Origin: Liolophura sinensis
Taxonomy: Eukaryota; Mollusca; Polyplacophora; Chitonida; Chitonidae
Assembly (NCBI RefSeq): GCF_032854445.1
Contig: NC_088301.1
Location: 45,815,116-45,875,115 of the forward strand
DNA: 60,000 nt
Reading direction: 5' to 3'
Shown: positions 23,311 through 43,458 of the stretch, one piece after another
Position numbering within the stretch: position 1 is the stretch's first letter
How the letters are laid out: each line of letters opens with the position of its first letter
The notes under the pieces: generated by a model
What the model was told of the DNA's origin: nothing
The model's database searches: none
What the model saw: the letters and a program-made list of their open reading frames with translations, nothing else
Position numbers and translations under genes: made by a program

Positions 23311-25250
23311 TCACATTGTAGATGATTGTAATTGATTTATTCATGGCATTTTTAACCCTGCTGAGTCTTTACTTTGTCTACTTGTAACAATTTGTATTGT
23401 TATCAGTGAAACAGGTTATCAACCATGTAAACTAACCAAATATTTGGTATATAATTATTCATATCAGTGGGCACAACATACCAATTTTATATAAAGGTAG
23501 TCCTCGTCAGCTTCATTTTTTAAAGTAATATTTATTTTGCAAGCAAAGAAGGTGAAGCCGAAATCCTGAACTTTCTAGCCTTTATATTTTGTGTGATATT
23601 ACTGTTCCAGTAGAATTAGTATCCAATCGGATTTCCGAGAAGTTTCAGTATCATTGGATTAAATTTTCACTGGGAGTTACGTGATATAATTATGTCACAC
23701 AGGGAATTACAATAACGTAGAAAAAATTATTTCGTACTATTGTCTTTTTTATGATAACTGGGAATTTCATAGCATGCCAAGTTTGTATAATTCGCTTTTC
23801 ACTAATGCGGGTGATGTCGAGCGATTAAGTTATCATGATTTGCTACACTGTGTATATACCGAGTGTAAAATAATACAACATCAGATTAATGCTATCTTAT
23901 TTACCCCCCCAAAAAGTTACACAAAAAATATGTGCAAATATTAATAATATCGTTGAGTGTTTCACTATGACAATGCAGGAGGATCATGCCGAATGGTTCT
24001 CAGTTTTATATATACCCTCTGGGCCAGAGCCGATTTCACGGCGTTCAGAGTGATTATGCCGTGTCATTTGTCATTTTCCCGATGTTCCTGGTCCATTCTG
24101 ATTACAAGTTGTCACTATATTAGTATGTAATGTACGAAATGGTCCTTGAGAAATATACTTTCATGAACTAACGTTTGCCCCCGGCGTAACAATGTCTTTG
24201 TCGCTTTGTTTATCTCCAACATTTTGTAAGCCTTTTTTCTACTTATTTTTAATAGTATTTCAAAATGCAACAAGCAACATTAACATTTTCTACGTAATCA
24301 ATCAAATGGTCGCACAATTTAACGCATGAATACAAGCAAAAAATGAAAATTAATATGGGCTTTCACACTAAGTATTATGAAACGGCACTGTGTGCATGGC
24401 ATGAAGTTCCGTGCGTTTAGTATTTTTGAGAGTCAGTAATCAGTTCAGTATATTAATTAAAATGCCACCGGACGCAAATAAGCCGGAAGTAGACGGGAAT
24501 ACTCTTCGGCATGACCAATAGACTATATAGGAAGTGAGAGGTGATGTGTTTCAAACATTCACTATTTGTTTTCTGTGTTATCAGAAATTACTGCGAGCCG
24601 ATTCCATAGACAACCAAATTTTGGTTTCAACGTTTGGTTTGGACCCTTGTGTAGACTGGTACTGTCAGTGTACTGTGTATAAGCTATTTTAGTAAAATGC
24701 ATACACCTTGCCCTTTCTTACCCCATGCTCCCGATAATCTAGATTTCTGTATGCACGAATACCGGCCAAGTAAATAGTCAGCTATCTTTGATTTGCATGC
24801 AGTCACCTCATAATGTATAGTGTTACTGACAGGCGGCTGGGGAGTGAAAAACAAGGTGAATTACTAGGCTGTGTCAAATAAGCTCAACTGATTTAATCGT
24901 ATAGCGCGCTTCGCTTAAAGATGTTTTTGCCTTTTGTGAACCTATCTTATCATCATCTAGACGAATGAATCGCTCAGAGGCGCGGTTGCTCCCAGTATGC
25001 GCCTTCTAACTTCATGACATATATCGGCATTATACCGTGACAACAGTTCAGCAAACCAGACCAGCCACATGGAATGTCATGTATGCACCACATCCGCTCA
25101 TTCTCAAAATAGTTAAAGACTTTAATTTACAATGTAACAAGAAAACATATTATGACAAAATGCACCATTATGTAGGGTTGAGACATGTGGTTTATATCTA
25201 GCGCTGTGAGAGCCCGATTGTTCACAACTGTTTTAAGATTTAATAACAGA
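23311..25250. other. Non-coding stretch
   Basis: No gene, RNA or repeat recognised; ORFs are short and without features. Confidence 0.45.
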
Positions 25251-25257
25251 TTTAACT

Positions 25258-25432
25258 TTATTTATTTATTTATTTATTTATTTGATTGGTGTTTTACGCC
25301 GTACTCAAGAATATTTCACTTATACGACTTCGGCCAGCATTATGGTGGGTGGAAACTGGGCAGAGCCCGGGGCAAACCCACGACCTTCCACAGATTGCTG
25401 GCAGACCTTCCCACGTACGGCCGGAGTGATTT
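25258..25432 (+). repeat. SINE-like family 1, good copy
   Basis: A TTTA run, then GATTGGTGTTTTACGCCGTA, CAAGAATATTTCACTTATAC, GGCCAGCATTATGGTGGGTG, AAACCCACGACC and CCTTCCCACGTACGGCCGGA. Best preserved forward copy of the 5' two thirds. The short ORF crossing it is not a gene. Confidence 0.75.
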
Positions 25433-25838
25433 AACTTTAAACCAAGTCTTCAGTTTAGTGCTTAGCCCAAAAATATATGTGTAACAGTACATTAAATATG
25501 AACTATAAGTCTGCTGCTGTTATACTTTGCTCTGGACAACTGTATTGGCAGCTGAAATTGGTTAAAATTTAAATATAAAAAGTTACTTAATACCAGTATT
25601 AGCTAATACACTTTTGAACAACTGGGCCCAGATGTTTAAGACAAAAATTATAAAATTCTATCAACTGTATAGTTAACACTATTGTATGAGGCACAGAACA
25701 CATTTTGCTTTATATGACCACCATTTTAAGAGATATACTGTAAGAAGTGGTGTCATGTTCATATAAGCCGTGTTGTATGCATATGGTACAGACAGTATGC
25801 CTATAGCTGATTACCAAATGTACACAAACCTAATGAAT

Positions 25839-25888
25839 CCTCGTGATATGATTGAAAAATTGTTAAGAACCACGTTAGATCCCAAGCA
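25839..25888 (+). repeat. SINE family 2, 3' end fragment
   Basis: TATGATTGAAAAATTGTTAA then GAACCACGTTAGATCCCAAGC matches the 3' part of family 2. Confidence 0.55.
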
Positions 25889-26839
25889 TAGCATATGAAT
25901 GGTATAACTGATTAGGCCTGCAAATGAACACGTATAGGAAGTCAGTTGGCTTAATATTACGTAGAAGAAAAGTTTGTTTTCCACATGACCTTGCTCATCC
26001 TAATTTTCATGCTTGTCAAAAATAATCTTTCTCTTCTCATAACTTCATATACGAGTCATATTCATTATTTTAAGCCATACAACGCGTTAGCGTTTAGACA
26101 AAATACGACCCACTATAAAGACATCCATAACGTTATGCTAGTTTTATTGTTCGTGATTTAATGGTAGGAAATTTTTAATGCGTGACTTTAAAATGTCTTT
26201 CAGGATTTTAGATTCCAGTCTCTTTAGCATCTACATCTTCATTAATGTCATAACAAGAAAGAGTGTAATGGAATGCTCCATTCAGATGAATATCAGAGAA
26301 TTACATTTCATTTTCTTTTTGATGTTTGATTACTACGTTATCTTCAGTGAGCAATGGATAGCCTTATACAGGCTAGTATACAAAGGACTACGCCTATACA
26401 AAGGAAAATGCGCCACGTGACATGTCATAAACCCGATCTTGTTGAAAGCAATGAATGCTGTCATTGAAGGTACATTTTTTGTTCTGGAATGTTTCTATTA
26501 GTCCCTTTTTCTCAACTGTAACTTTACAAAATAGCAAGAGATGATTGATTTGTATGATCTTCCATATGTGAAGGTTGCAAGGAAGGCATCTCCAGCATCA
26601 CCTGTATAGTCGTTGACCTTGCACGTCATTTGTTTTATCCACTGGTTCGTGATGATGATAAAACAGGTAGAGAATTACCACGTCGTCTAGCCTTGAATTA
26701 ACCAATAAAAGATAATTTATTGTACGTCACACAATAACTTCAGACTGTCTTCTTTGCACCTGCTGTTATTAATCACCGGCTTTCAGTTCTACAGTGGGAA
26801 AACAAACGCTCACTCCGAATACTGCTCGTGGACTTTTCT

Positions 26840-26846
26840 AATATAT
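26840..26846 (+). promoter_or_regulatory. Possible TATA box of the peroxidase gene
   Basis: TATATAC about 75-80 bases before the first in-frame ATG. A short upstream ORF, MRRAAGVI-stop, starts at 26861. Transcription start is not known. Confidence 0.3.
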
Positions 26847-26920
26847 ACCGTTTCAGCAAAATGCGAAGGGCTGCCGGTGTTATATAGCTGTGTGAAATCT
26901 CAGTTAACATCAAGCCTCAA

Positions 26921-36551
<9,631 letters not shown>

Positions 36552-36835
36552 TTGCTCACAGAAGGTGGAGGTGCAATCAATTATCCATGGACATCGGGAA
36601 CTTTTATGAGGAAGCAGTAGACAAACCTGGATTTACTGAATTTTTTTCTCTCATCTGCACAAATTTTTTTCAATTCTCATTTTATGAACAAAAACACTCG
36701 GCAATGAAAAAGACAGTTACTATTTGCACAGTTTACATTGCACTTCTTCTGATGATAAGTACTTATACCTTATGGTATAGGCCTACCATTTCCAATCATT
36801 TCCTTTCAGTTGAATAAAATTCTACGTTCAAAAAG
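36552..36835 (+). other. Peroxidase 3' untranslated region
   Basis: Sequence between the stop TAA at 36549-36551 and just past the poly(A) signal. Short ORFs here are random. Confidence 0.6.
36813..36818 (+). terminator. Peroxidase poly(A) signal
   Basis: AATAAA 262 bases after the stop codon; the first canonical signal downstream on this strand. Confidence 0.65.
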
Positions 36836-37250
36836 AGATTGATCGTGATTATGAATTTGAACTTATTGATAAGATGTGCCTTTTATTGCCATGGCTTGAC
36901 AACACAAATGCATTATACATTTACGAAGATTAATTAATTAACCTAATTAAGACAAAACATATATAGATTAGGAATCCTTTGGAAATCAAACTATATAGGT
37001 AGCATGTTGGACAGCTTTTTTTTTCACAAAGGGAGCATTCGAATAAAAACGAAAGCAGTGTTATGAAGAAGAAATGTGTGAATTCTGTAAAGTGCTTGGT
37101 TAAAGTGAAAGGTGGATTATATCTCAATCCTCAAAGCTCAGTAAATACAAAATAAGAGGGTTTACATCATGCCATCTTACAATTCGAGTACGTTTGGAAC
37201 TGGCTTTGTGCACCTATTAAAACAGTTGAAAGGAAACACCGCCTGTCCTT

Positions 37251-37252
37251 GT

Positions 37253-37348
<96 letters not shown>

Positions 37349-37350
37349 AC
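37251..37350. repeat. (AT)n microsatellite with palindromic flanks
   Basis: The AT run is bounded by GTCGGCAT on the left and ATGCCGAC on the right. The whole 100-bp segment can fold back on itself. Confidence 0.9.
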
Positions 37351-37807
37351 ATGTATGTATACATGTATATATATCGCCATGCAGAGGAATGGCGACGTGA
37401 CACAGTCTATGGGTGGATCAAGATGTGCTGGGAAAATATGTATGAAGGCTAGGCAAATATAGAAATTGACTGCGTTAAAAAAGGCGGTTAATTCTTATGT
37501 TCCTTTAAACTGTTGAAAGAAATGACTACATTGGTTAAAGTTAACATAAACGATAATACGAAGCGAACGTATGTGGTAAACCTATGTGTAGTATGTCACG
37601 GCACTAGTGAATAGGCTGTCTGGAAATAAATATTATACGTGTTATCATGAACTAGAAGGGATATTTGTTAGGTTATGGTATAACGTAACGTGTCGCAACT
37701 ATAGCGAAATCATACTTGACACCTGGTTGAGAGCTCTGGTGGTCCTCTAGTTATCATAAACATTAACATGTTACGTGTAGTGAAAGTATAAGGCTGAACA
37801 TTTGTTA

Positions 37808-37870
37808 TATATGTATTTAATTGATTGGTGCATAACTGCATGCCCAAGAATTTTTCAGAAAGTTACATTT
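37808..37870 (+). repeat. SINE-like family 1, short fragment
   Basis: ATTTAATTGATTGGTGCATA and CCCAAGAATTTTTCAGAAAG resemble the family 1 start. Confidence 0.4.
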
Positions 37871-38262
37871 GTGGTGCAGTGATTTTCCCACTCTACACTA
37901 TCTAATGCAAGAAAAAGATATTGTGACTGGAACAGGTTATCACTTTCGATTTCATGACCTATACATTGCTTCATTGCGTGTTTGGATCTTTGTAAGTCCG
38001 CATGAAAAGAAGAGTAAAACAGAACTCAAAAAGTAACTTTACTAGTGTGTTAACATACAGCTGACATTAACAGCTATAGTCGTTTCTTGAGGTGCACAGT
38101 TTCCTGCACTGTGCACAGTTTCTTGCACTGGGACCGATTCACCGCCTTACCATTAAAGGTCATTCATACATATATGTTCTTGGACCGTATTGGAGCCACA
38201 CTAACAATTCAACAAAGGTAAGCACGCAAAGCATTTTGATCGAGTTGCAGCTTGCTTGCTTG

Positions 38263-38440
38263 GCTCGGGTGGGGCAGCTTACTTGCCTTCGGGAAGTCGT
38301 CTCAGTGAAGCAGTACTAGATAAAACAGCAGTGGAAATCCGCCCTGCAGCAAGGAGGCACATTGCATACACTCTAAGGGCTCCTTTGTTGTCGTATGATT
38401 GAAAAGTTGTACGACGTTAAACACCAAGCACTCATTCACT
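38263..38440 (+). repeat. SINE family 2, 3' half
   Basis: CTCGGGTGGGGCAGCTTACT, AGCAGTACTAGATAAAACAG, CAAGGAGGCACATTGCATAC and ACGACGTTAAACACCAAGCA, then a CTCATTCACTC tail. Truncated at the head. Confidence 0.75.
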
Positions 38441-38742
38441 CCAAGTTTGTGAGATGCTCTGTTATTTTATTCCATGTATTACACGTGATTCAATCTGTGT
38501 GCCTCACCCCAGATAACATGTTAACCGCTGTGAAATGAGATTCAGGTATTTGGATTCGCAGGACAATATCTTGTCGACAAAGTGGTTCATGTTTGTTACA
38601 CTTTCAGATAAATTTGTCTGTACCAAGAATACATTGTTAAGCTGTCTAATTTCCAATACGGATGCTTCTCAAGCAGTAGGCGATACTCCATTGTGGCTAG
38701 TGTTGTGGATGTGAACATCAACGATGTTATCCGGAGCAATAA

Positions 38743-39600
38743 CTATAAGATTGTCCTCAAAGAAAATGTGCTGACTGGAAAATCTCCGAAGTCTACCATC
38801 AAAGGTTTAGTGGTAGCACTTTTAAACCCATGCTCTCTCGAGAACTGGTAATCATTCCGAATGGCACAAAGACCAGGGGTATTAGTGAATGCAGAATAAG
38901 CACTTTTTACATCCACTTTGTTCAGTGTTATGCATCCTTTTTCTTCAGAAGGTAAATTCATTCTAAACCCAACATAATCATTTTGTGAGGAAGGCTTCAA
39001 TCTAAATATGCTTCCTGGTTCCAAGTTGACAGAGAGAGATAAAGGTTTGTTTCTGAAATATGGGTGATCCCCTTGTATTATCATGAGTAGGCTGTGCAAT
39101 GACTTACCGGCGTCTTTTCCAAACGCCCTGAACACTACAGCAAAATCCCTTCCAAGGTCATGCAATACATATAAAGCATGCATGAAGGACGAAAGCAAGA
39201 AATGATAGATCTCTCCTTCTACATCGCGGATAATCATGTCAGAATGGTATAGGTCTTGACTGTATGCTATAGGATGCTGCCATTCCAATGCTTGGGAAAG
39301 TCTCTGGCACACTGGAAATAAACGTCGGCCATACTGAGAGAAGGTTTTAATTCATTACCACTTGATCCTTGAGTCAGCTTGCTTCCCTTATACTTGTAAA
39401 AGCTGTACTGGCTAGATATTATTTTGCCCTCTCTCTGGCCCATGGCCCTGATCATAGTCGGCAACAACAACAGCCTGGTTTATGTCGAATTGTAAGCTTC
39501 CTGAAAGTCCTGTGCCACTGTAAGCAGTTGAGTAAAGTTGTGGAAAGGAATCTGCTTCAGGAAATAATCTGCCGCAGGAGTGCCCGTGTAATATTCTATA
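38743..39600 (-). pseudogene. Intronless decayed coding relic, family not recognised
   Basis: On the minus strand PAADYFLKQIPFHNFTQLLT and VAQDFQEAYN appear first, then QAVVVADYDQGHGPERGQNN in another frame. An open 189-codon stretch (39312-38743) follows, with DLYHSDMIIRDVEGEIYHFL, DFAVVFRAFGKDAGKSLHSL and GCITLNKVDVKSAYSAF. Residue composition and the long blocks look like real protein. Frame changes at about 39475 and 39300 and the lack of introns suggest a processed pseudogene or transposon-borne gene. I do not recognise the family; the VVFRAFGKD block is its best landmark. Confidence 0.45.
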
Positions 39601-39631
39601 TATGGCTGTAAACTACAGCCAAATTACCTAA

Positions 39632-40138
39632 AACAAGATAAATACGTTCTGGATTTCCTCCATTTGTGAGTCAACTATTACAGCTAAATCTGGTAATACT
39701 AGTAACACACAGAAGTCATTAAATATTACAGATGAACTCTCCAGCCCATGTCAAATGATAGATGACATGCATCTGTTGCAACTGCTGTTAATACGAGAAC
39801 CCTCCAGGGGCATGAATTCACCTGTACCCACTGTTATCAGCAAAAAGATCAAAATAAGTGCAGGCAAACCTGTGAGACAGGGCTTCTGCTGAGGTAAAAA
39901 CGGTACAGATGCAGTGTATGAGTCATTTATACCTCCTGGTCATCGCAACTTCTTCCTCTGTTCATACAGCGTGAACTACACACGGCACAACCACCGTGAC
40001 GATTCCTATACTGAAAACATTGACATCAAGGTTATAGCCTACAGCATATTTGTAGGCTCAAAGGGTCACTGGGGAGAGGATTTGGCCCACATCGGCTACA
40101 GGCAAGGAGACGTGACTGAGTGGATTAAGTATTTGTGA
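39632..40138 (+). pseudogene. ORF with one in-frame TGA, unrecognised
   Basis: A frame of 168 codons from after a TAA at 39629 to the stop at 40136-40138, broken only by TGA at 39890-39892. Before the TGA it includes MIDDMHLLQLLLIREPSRGM and KKIKISAGKPVRQGFC. After it come GKNGTDAVYESFIPPGHRNF, FLCSYSVNYTRHNHRDDSYT, IDIKVIAYSIFVGSKGHWGE and GYRQGDVTEWIKYL. No start ATG or splice structure is convincing. It lies head-to-head with the relic ending at 39600, so both could derive from one inserted segment. A TGG-to-TGA mutation in a dead copy is the simplest reading. Confidence 0.4.
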
Positions 40139-40488
40139 AAAGTGACCTTCCTTGAGAACCGTAATCTTTATTTAGAAAGTGCTGCCTTGTTATCAGTTTA
40201 TCTGACGCGAGTTATTTCTATAACCCGAGGACGCAGTTGTTTCACCCGTTCTTACGTCACCCGAACCCAGATGAACATAGTGTACGATAGAGGCTATCTT
40301 ATGTTTCCTCTGTCAAAATAACTCAGGTTTAATATATATATTATTGTACTGAACCTTTACAATCTTAGCCGTATATGCAGGTAATTAAAGGTCGGCAGTG
40401 CTTGTCAGGCAGTTTAGGTAGGATTACTTATGTCAGCTCTTTTTGCAGACCTCTTGTCATAGCATACAACTTGAGCTTCTATAAAAGA

Positions 40489-40640
40489 GGTTGTGGTCGA
40501 GTGGTTATGATGCTTGCCTTTCAATATATCGCTAGTGGGATGTTTAGACTGCCTCACTCTCACTTTGGGGCGTTGGTGCCAATGCGCGGTCGATGGCACT
40601 CATGTGGCCGTTTGCGCTGTCGAACGGACATTGAAGATCA
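40489..40640 (+). repeat. tRNA-derived SINE-like element
   Basis: TTGTGGTCGAGTGGTTATGA then TGCTTGCCTTTC resembles the A-box half of a Ser/Leu-type tRNA. The rest diverges, with GATGGCACTCATGTGGCCGT and TTGCGCTGTCGAACGGACAT. No working tRNA fold. Confidence 0.5.
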
Positions 40641-41620
40641 CATACCTTTCACCAATACAGTACTTTTAGTCACTTATTCTCTAATTTTTACTTCCTTCAT
40701 TAAAAGAAAGAAAAAACAGTAAACAGGACATCCTTTAGAATTGTTCACTTTAACTGCCACTATAACGTGAGTTTACAGTCTAAATCTATTTCAGAGTATC
40801 ACAAAAATGAAATATTTGTATACAAGATACTGTCGTGCAAAGACATTATTGACAAATGAACAATTTTCAATTGGGAATTCATATGGTTGTCCTTAAATCC
40901 TGAAACTATAATTTGTTAATCATTTTCATGGTTCTATTTGTCCTTGCTAACTGACATTTTGATCCAAGAGATATATTTTACATAAACTAAAAAATACTTT
41001 GAAGTAAAATAAACTTTCCATTGATACGCGTTTTAGCTTATAACTTGTCATTGATAGTTTATTTGTATAATTTTATTTATTCATTTTTATTTATTCTTTT
41101 ATATAGATATATGTTGAGTTTGAACTCACAATCAGACCTAATTTTCTAGAATTGATTGTGTTATTTAAATCGTAGGCCAAAATGTTATTGGGGGATTAGC
41201 TAACTTATATGTACTATCCTACATCATAGCTATGTTAATGAATAGCAAATCTGGCTACCATGGGAATGTGTCATGGACGTGCAACATGGAAATATAAAAA
41301 TGAGACATCGCTTCCAGTTTTTTTCGTAAAAGTAATGGAATGGGCATGATTTTCAACTGAAGAAATACCAATGTTAGAAAAGTGAAACTGTGTATTCTTA
41401 TTGCAATTACATGTGTATTTTCTAAAAAGAGCAGGTCAGATGTCACAAAAATAAAAAATCAGGGTTGTCGACTGGACAGTCCGCCACTCACATGACCGTC
41501 ACATCATTATTAGAACACAGTAGCAAAGCTAGTCGTAACCCTTATGTTTAATTATTTCATCAGTGTTTCACGGAATGAAGTCAAGTATTTTTCACTCATA
41601 CAACAATAGTCCATTCCCTG

Positions 41621-42720
41621 AGCTGAGATAGACCTTTGACAAGTTACTGAACTTTCTAATGTGTGCCTTATGCTGAGATAGACCTTTGACAAGTTACTGA
41701 ACTTTCCAATGTGTGCCTTATGCTGAGATAGATCATTGATAAGTTACTGAACTTTCCAATGTGTGCCTTATGCTGAGATAGATCATTGATAAGTTACTGA
41801 ACTTTCTAATGTGTGCCTTATGCTGAGATAGACCTTTGACAAGTTACTGAACTTTCCAATGTGTGCCTTATGCTGAGATAGACCTTTGACAAGTTACTGA
41901 ACTTTCTAATGTGTGCCTTATGCTGAGATAGACCTTTGACAAGTTACTGAACTTTCCAATGTGTGCCTTATGCTGAGATAGATCATTGATAAGTTACTGA
42001 ACTTTCCAATGTGTGCCTTATGCTGAGATAGACCATTGATAAGTTACTGAACTTTCCAATGTGTGCCTTATGCTGAGATAGACCATTGATAAGTTACTGA
42101 ACTTTCCAATGTGTGCCTTATGCTGAGATAGACCATTGACAAGTTACTGAACTTTCCAATGTGTGCCTTATGCTGAGATAGACCATTGATAAGTTACTGA
42201 ACTTTCTAATGTGTGCCTTATGCTGAGATAGACCTTTGACAAGTTACTGAACTTTCCAATGTGTGCCTTATGCTGAGATAGACCATTGACAAGTTACTGA
42301 ACTTTCCAATGTGTGCCTTATGCTGAGACAGACCATTGACAAGTTACTGAACTTTCCAATGTGTGCCTTATGCTGAGATAGACCTTTGACAAGTTACTGA
42401 ACTTTCCAATGTGTGCCTTATGCTGAGATAGACCATTGATAAGTTACTGAACTTTCCAATGTGTGCCTTATGCTGAGATAGACCATTGATAAGTTACTGA
42501 ACTTTCCAATGTGTGCCTTATGCTGAGATAAACCATTGATAAGTTACCGAACTTTCCAATGTGTGCCTTATGCTGAGATAGACCATTGATAAGTTACCGA
42601 ACTTTCCAATGTGTGCCTTATGCTGAGATAGACCATTGATAAGTTACTGAACTTTCCAATGTGTGCCTTATGCTGAGATAGATCATTGATAAGTTACTGA
42701 ACTTTCCATTGTGTGCCTTA
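41621..42720 (+). repeat. Minisatellite, 22 x 50 bp
   Basis: Exactly 22 units of 50 bp with no indels. The unit reads TGCTGAGATAGACCTTTGAC, AAGTTACTGAACTTTCCAAT, GTGTGCCTTA. Variation is concentrated at a few sites: GACCTTTGAC, GACCATTGAC, GACCATTGAT or GATCATTGAT in the second decamer, and TCTAAT or TCCAAT in the fourth. Variants are mixed along the array. The GACCTTTGAC form is commonest in the left part, and GACCATTGAT fills most of the right. There are no spacers, so it is not CRISPR-like. It is intergenic, between the peroxidase and the Asp-rich gene. Confidence 0.97.
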
Positions 42721-42764
42721 CAGATACGCCAACTATATACTGGTGGAAGATTAGCGATCTTCAA

Positions 42765-42920
42765 CTAACGCTGTGCAAATAGGCCTACGAGCGTTGTCGA
42801 CCGCTTCCTGCACCCACAAACTGTCAAATTCTCTGCCCAAGGCCTTTTTTGAACCCGCGCCCTGCGTATTCTAGTGATTGAAAGCTTAGAATCCTAACCA
42901 CTTAATAACGCCAGCTCCTC
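42765..42920 (-). repeat. tRNA-derived SINE-like element
   Basis: Minus strand: GGAGCTGGCGTTATTAAGTG then GTTAGGATTCTAAGC, followed by GCGCGGGTTCAAA as B box. It directly follows the minisatellite with about 45 bases between. Confidence 0.55.
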
Positions 42921-43440
42921 TTTCTAAATTGAATTCTTGTTTGTAAATCCTTTAACAGGCAAGACATGGGAAACCACATTTTTCAGCATCTAGTGGCAGT
43001 CAGGAATACCATGGAGGATGCTTTCAATTAGATCCGAATGCGCCATTAACATCATTACTCTTTATACGTATACATAAATTAACCATAGGTAATTAATCAT
43101 AGGTATATGGTTTATATGGCAAATTGAGAAATGACGGTACAGTACCTATAGTCTGTAAAAATAACCATGTTGTTCGATCTTTTAATATCACTCATTAGAT
43201 CATGGGTGGTTATTATAGACCCACACGCCTCCATGCACGGTTAACTCGATGGTTACACAGCTTATCATTCCTGACAATTTCCGTGTTTTAGTTGGCCAGT
43301 AATGCTAATTTATAATCAACCACAGGTTTATAGCGAGTCAAATTATACACATTAACACTTTCACCATTCCCATTAAGTCACCACCAGGTTTGGCCAGTAA
43401 TAAAATGACGATTTCACAAGATAAACAGAAACATCCGTTA
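42921..43440. other. Non-coding stretch
   Basis: Nothing recognised; lies beyond the inferred 3' end of the Asp-rich gene. Confidence 0.4.
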
Positions 43441-43452
43441 ACTTTGTATTTT

Positions 43453-43458
43453 GTGCTT
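43453..43458 (-). terminator. Possible poly(A) signal of the Asp-rich gene
   Basis: AATAAA on the minus strand in GTAAATAAAGCAC, about 2.4 kb after the stop codon. It would imply a long 3' untranslated region over 43.4-45.86 kb, which has no other features. Alternative non-canonical sites nearer the stop are possible. Confidence 0.35.

Noticed and set aside
37167-37462. Four ORFs across the second AT run
   Set aside because: All are translations of the (AT)n repeat on both strands.
41621-42720. CRISPR array
   Set aside because: Units abut directly with no unique spacers, the host is an animal, and variation is of the minisatellite type.
40489-42920. Functional tRNA genes
   Set aside because: The heads at 40489 and 42850-42920 have tRNA-like A or B boxes but no complete cloverleaf; they belong to SINE-like repeats.
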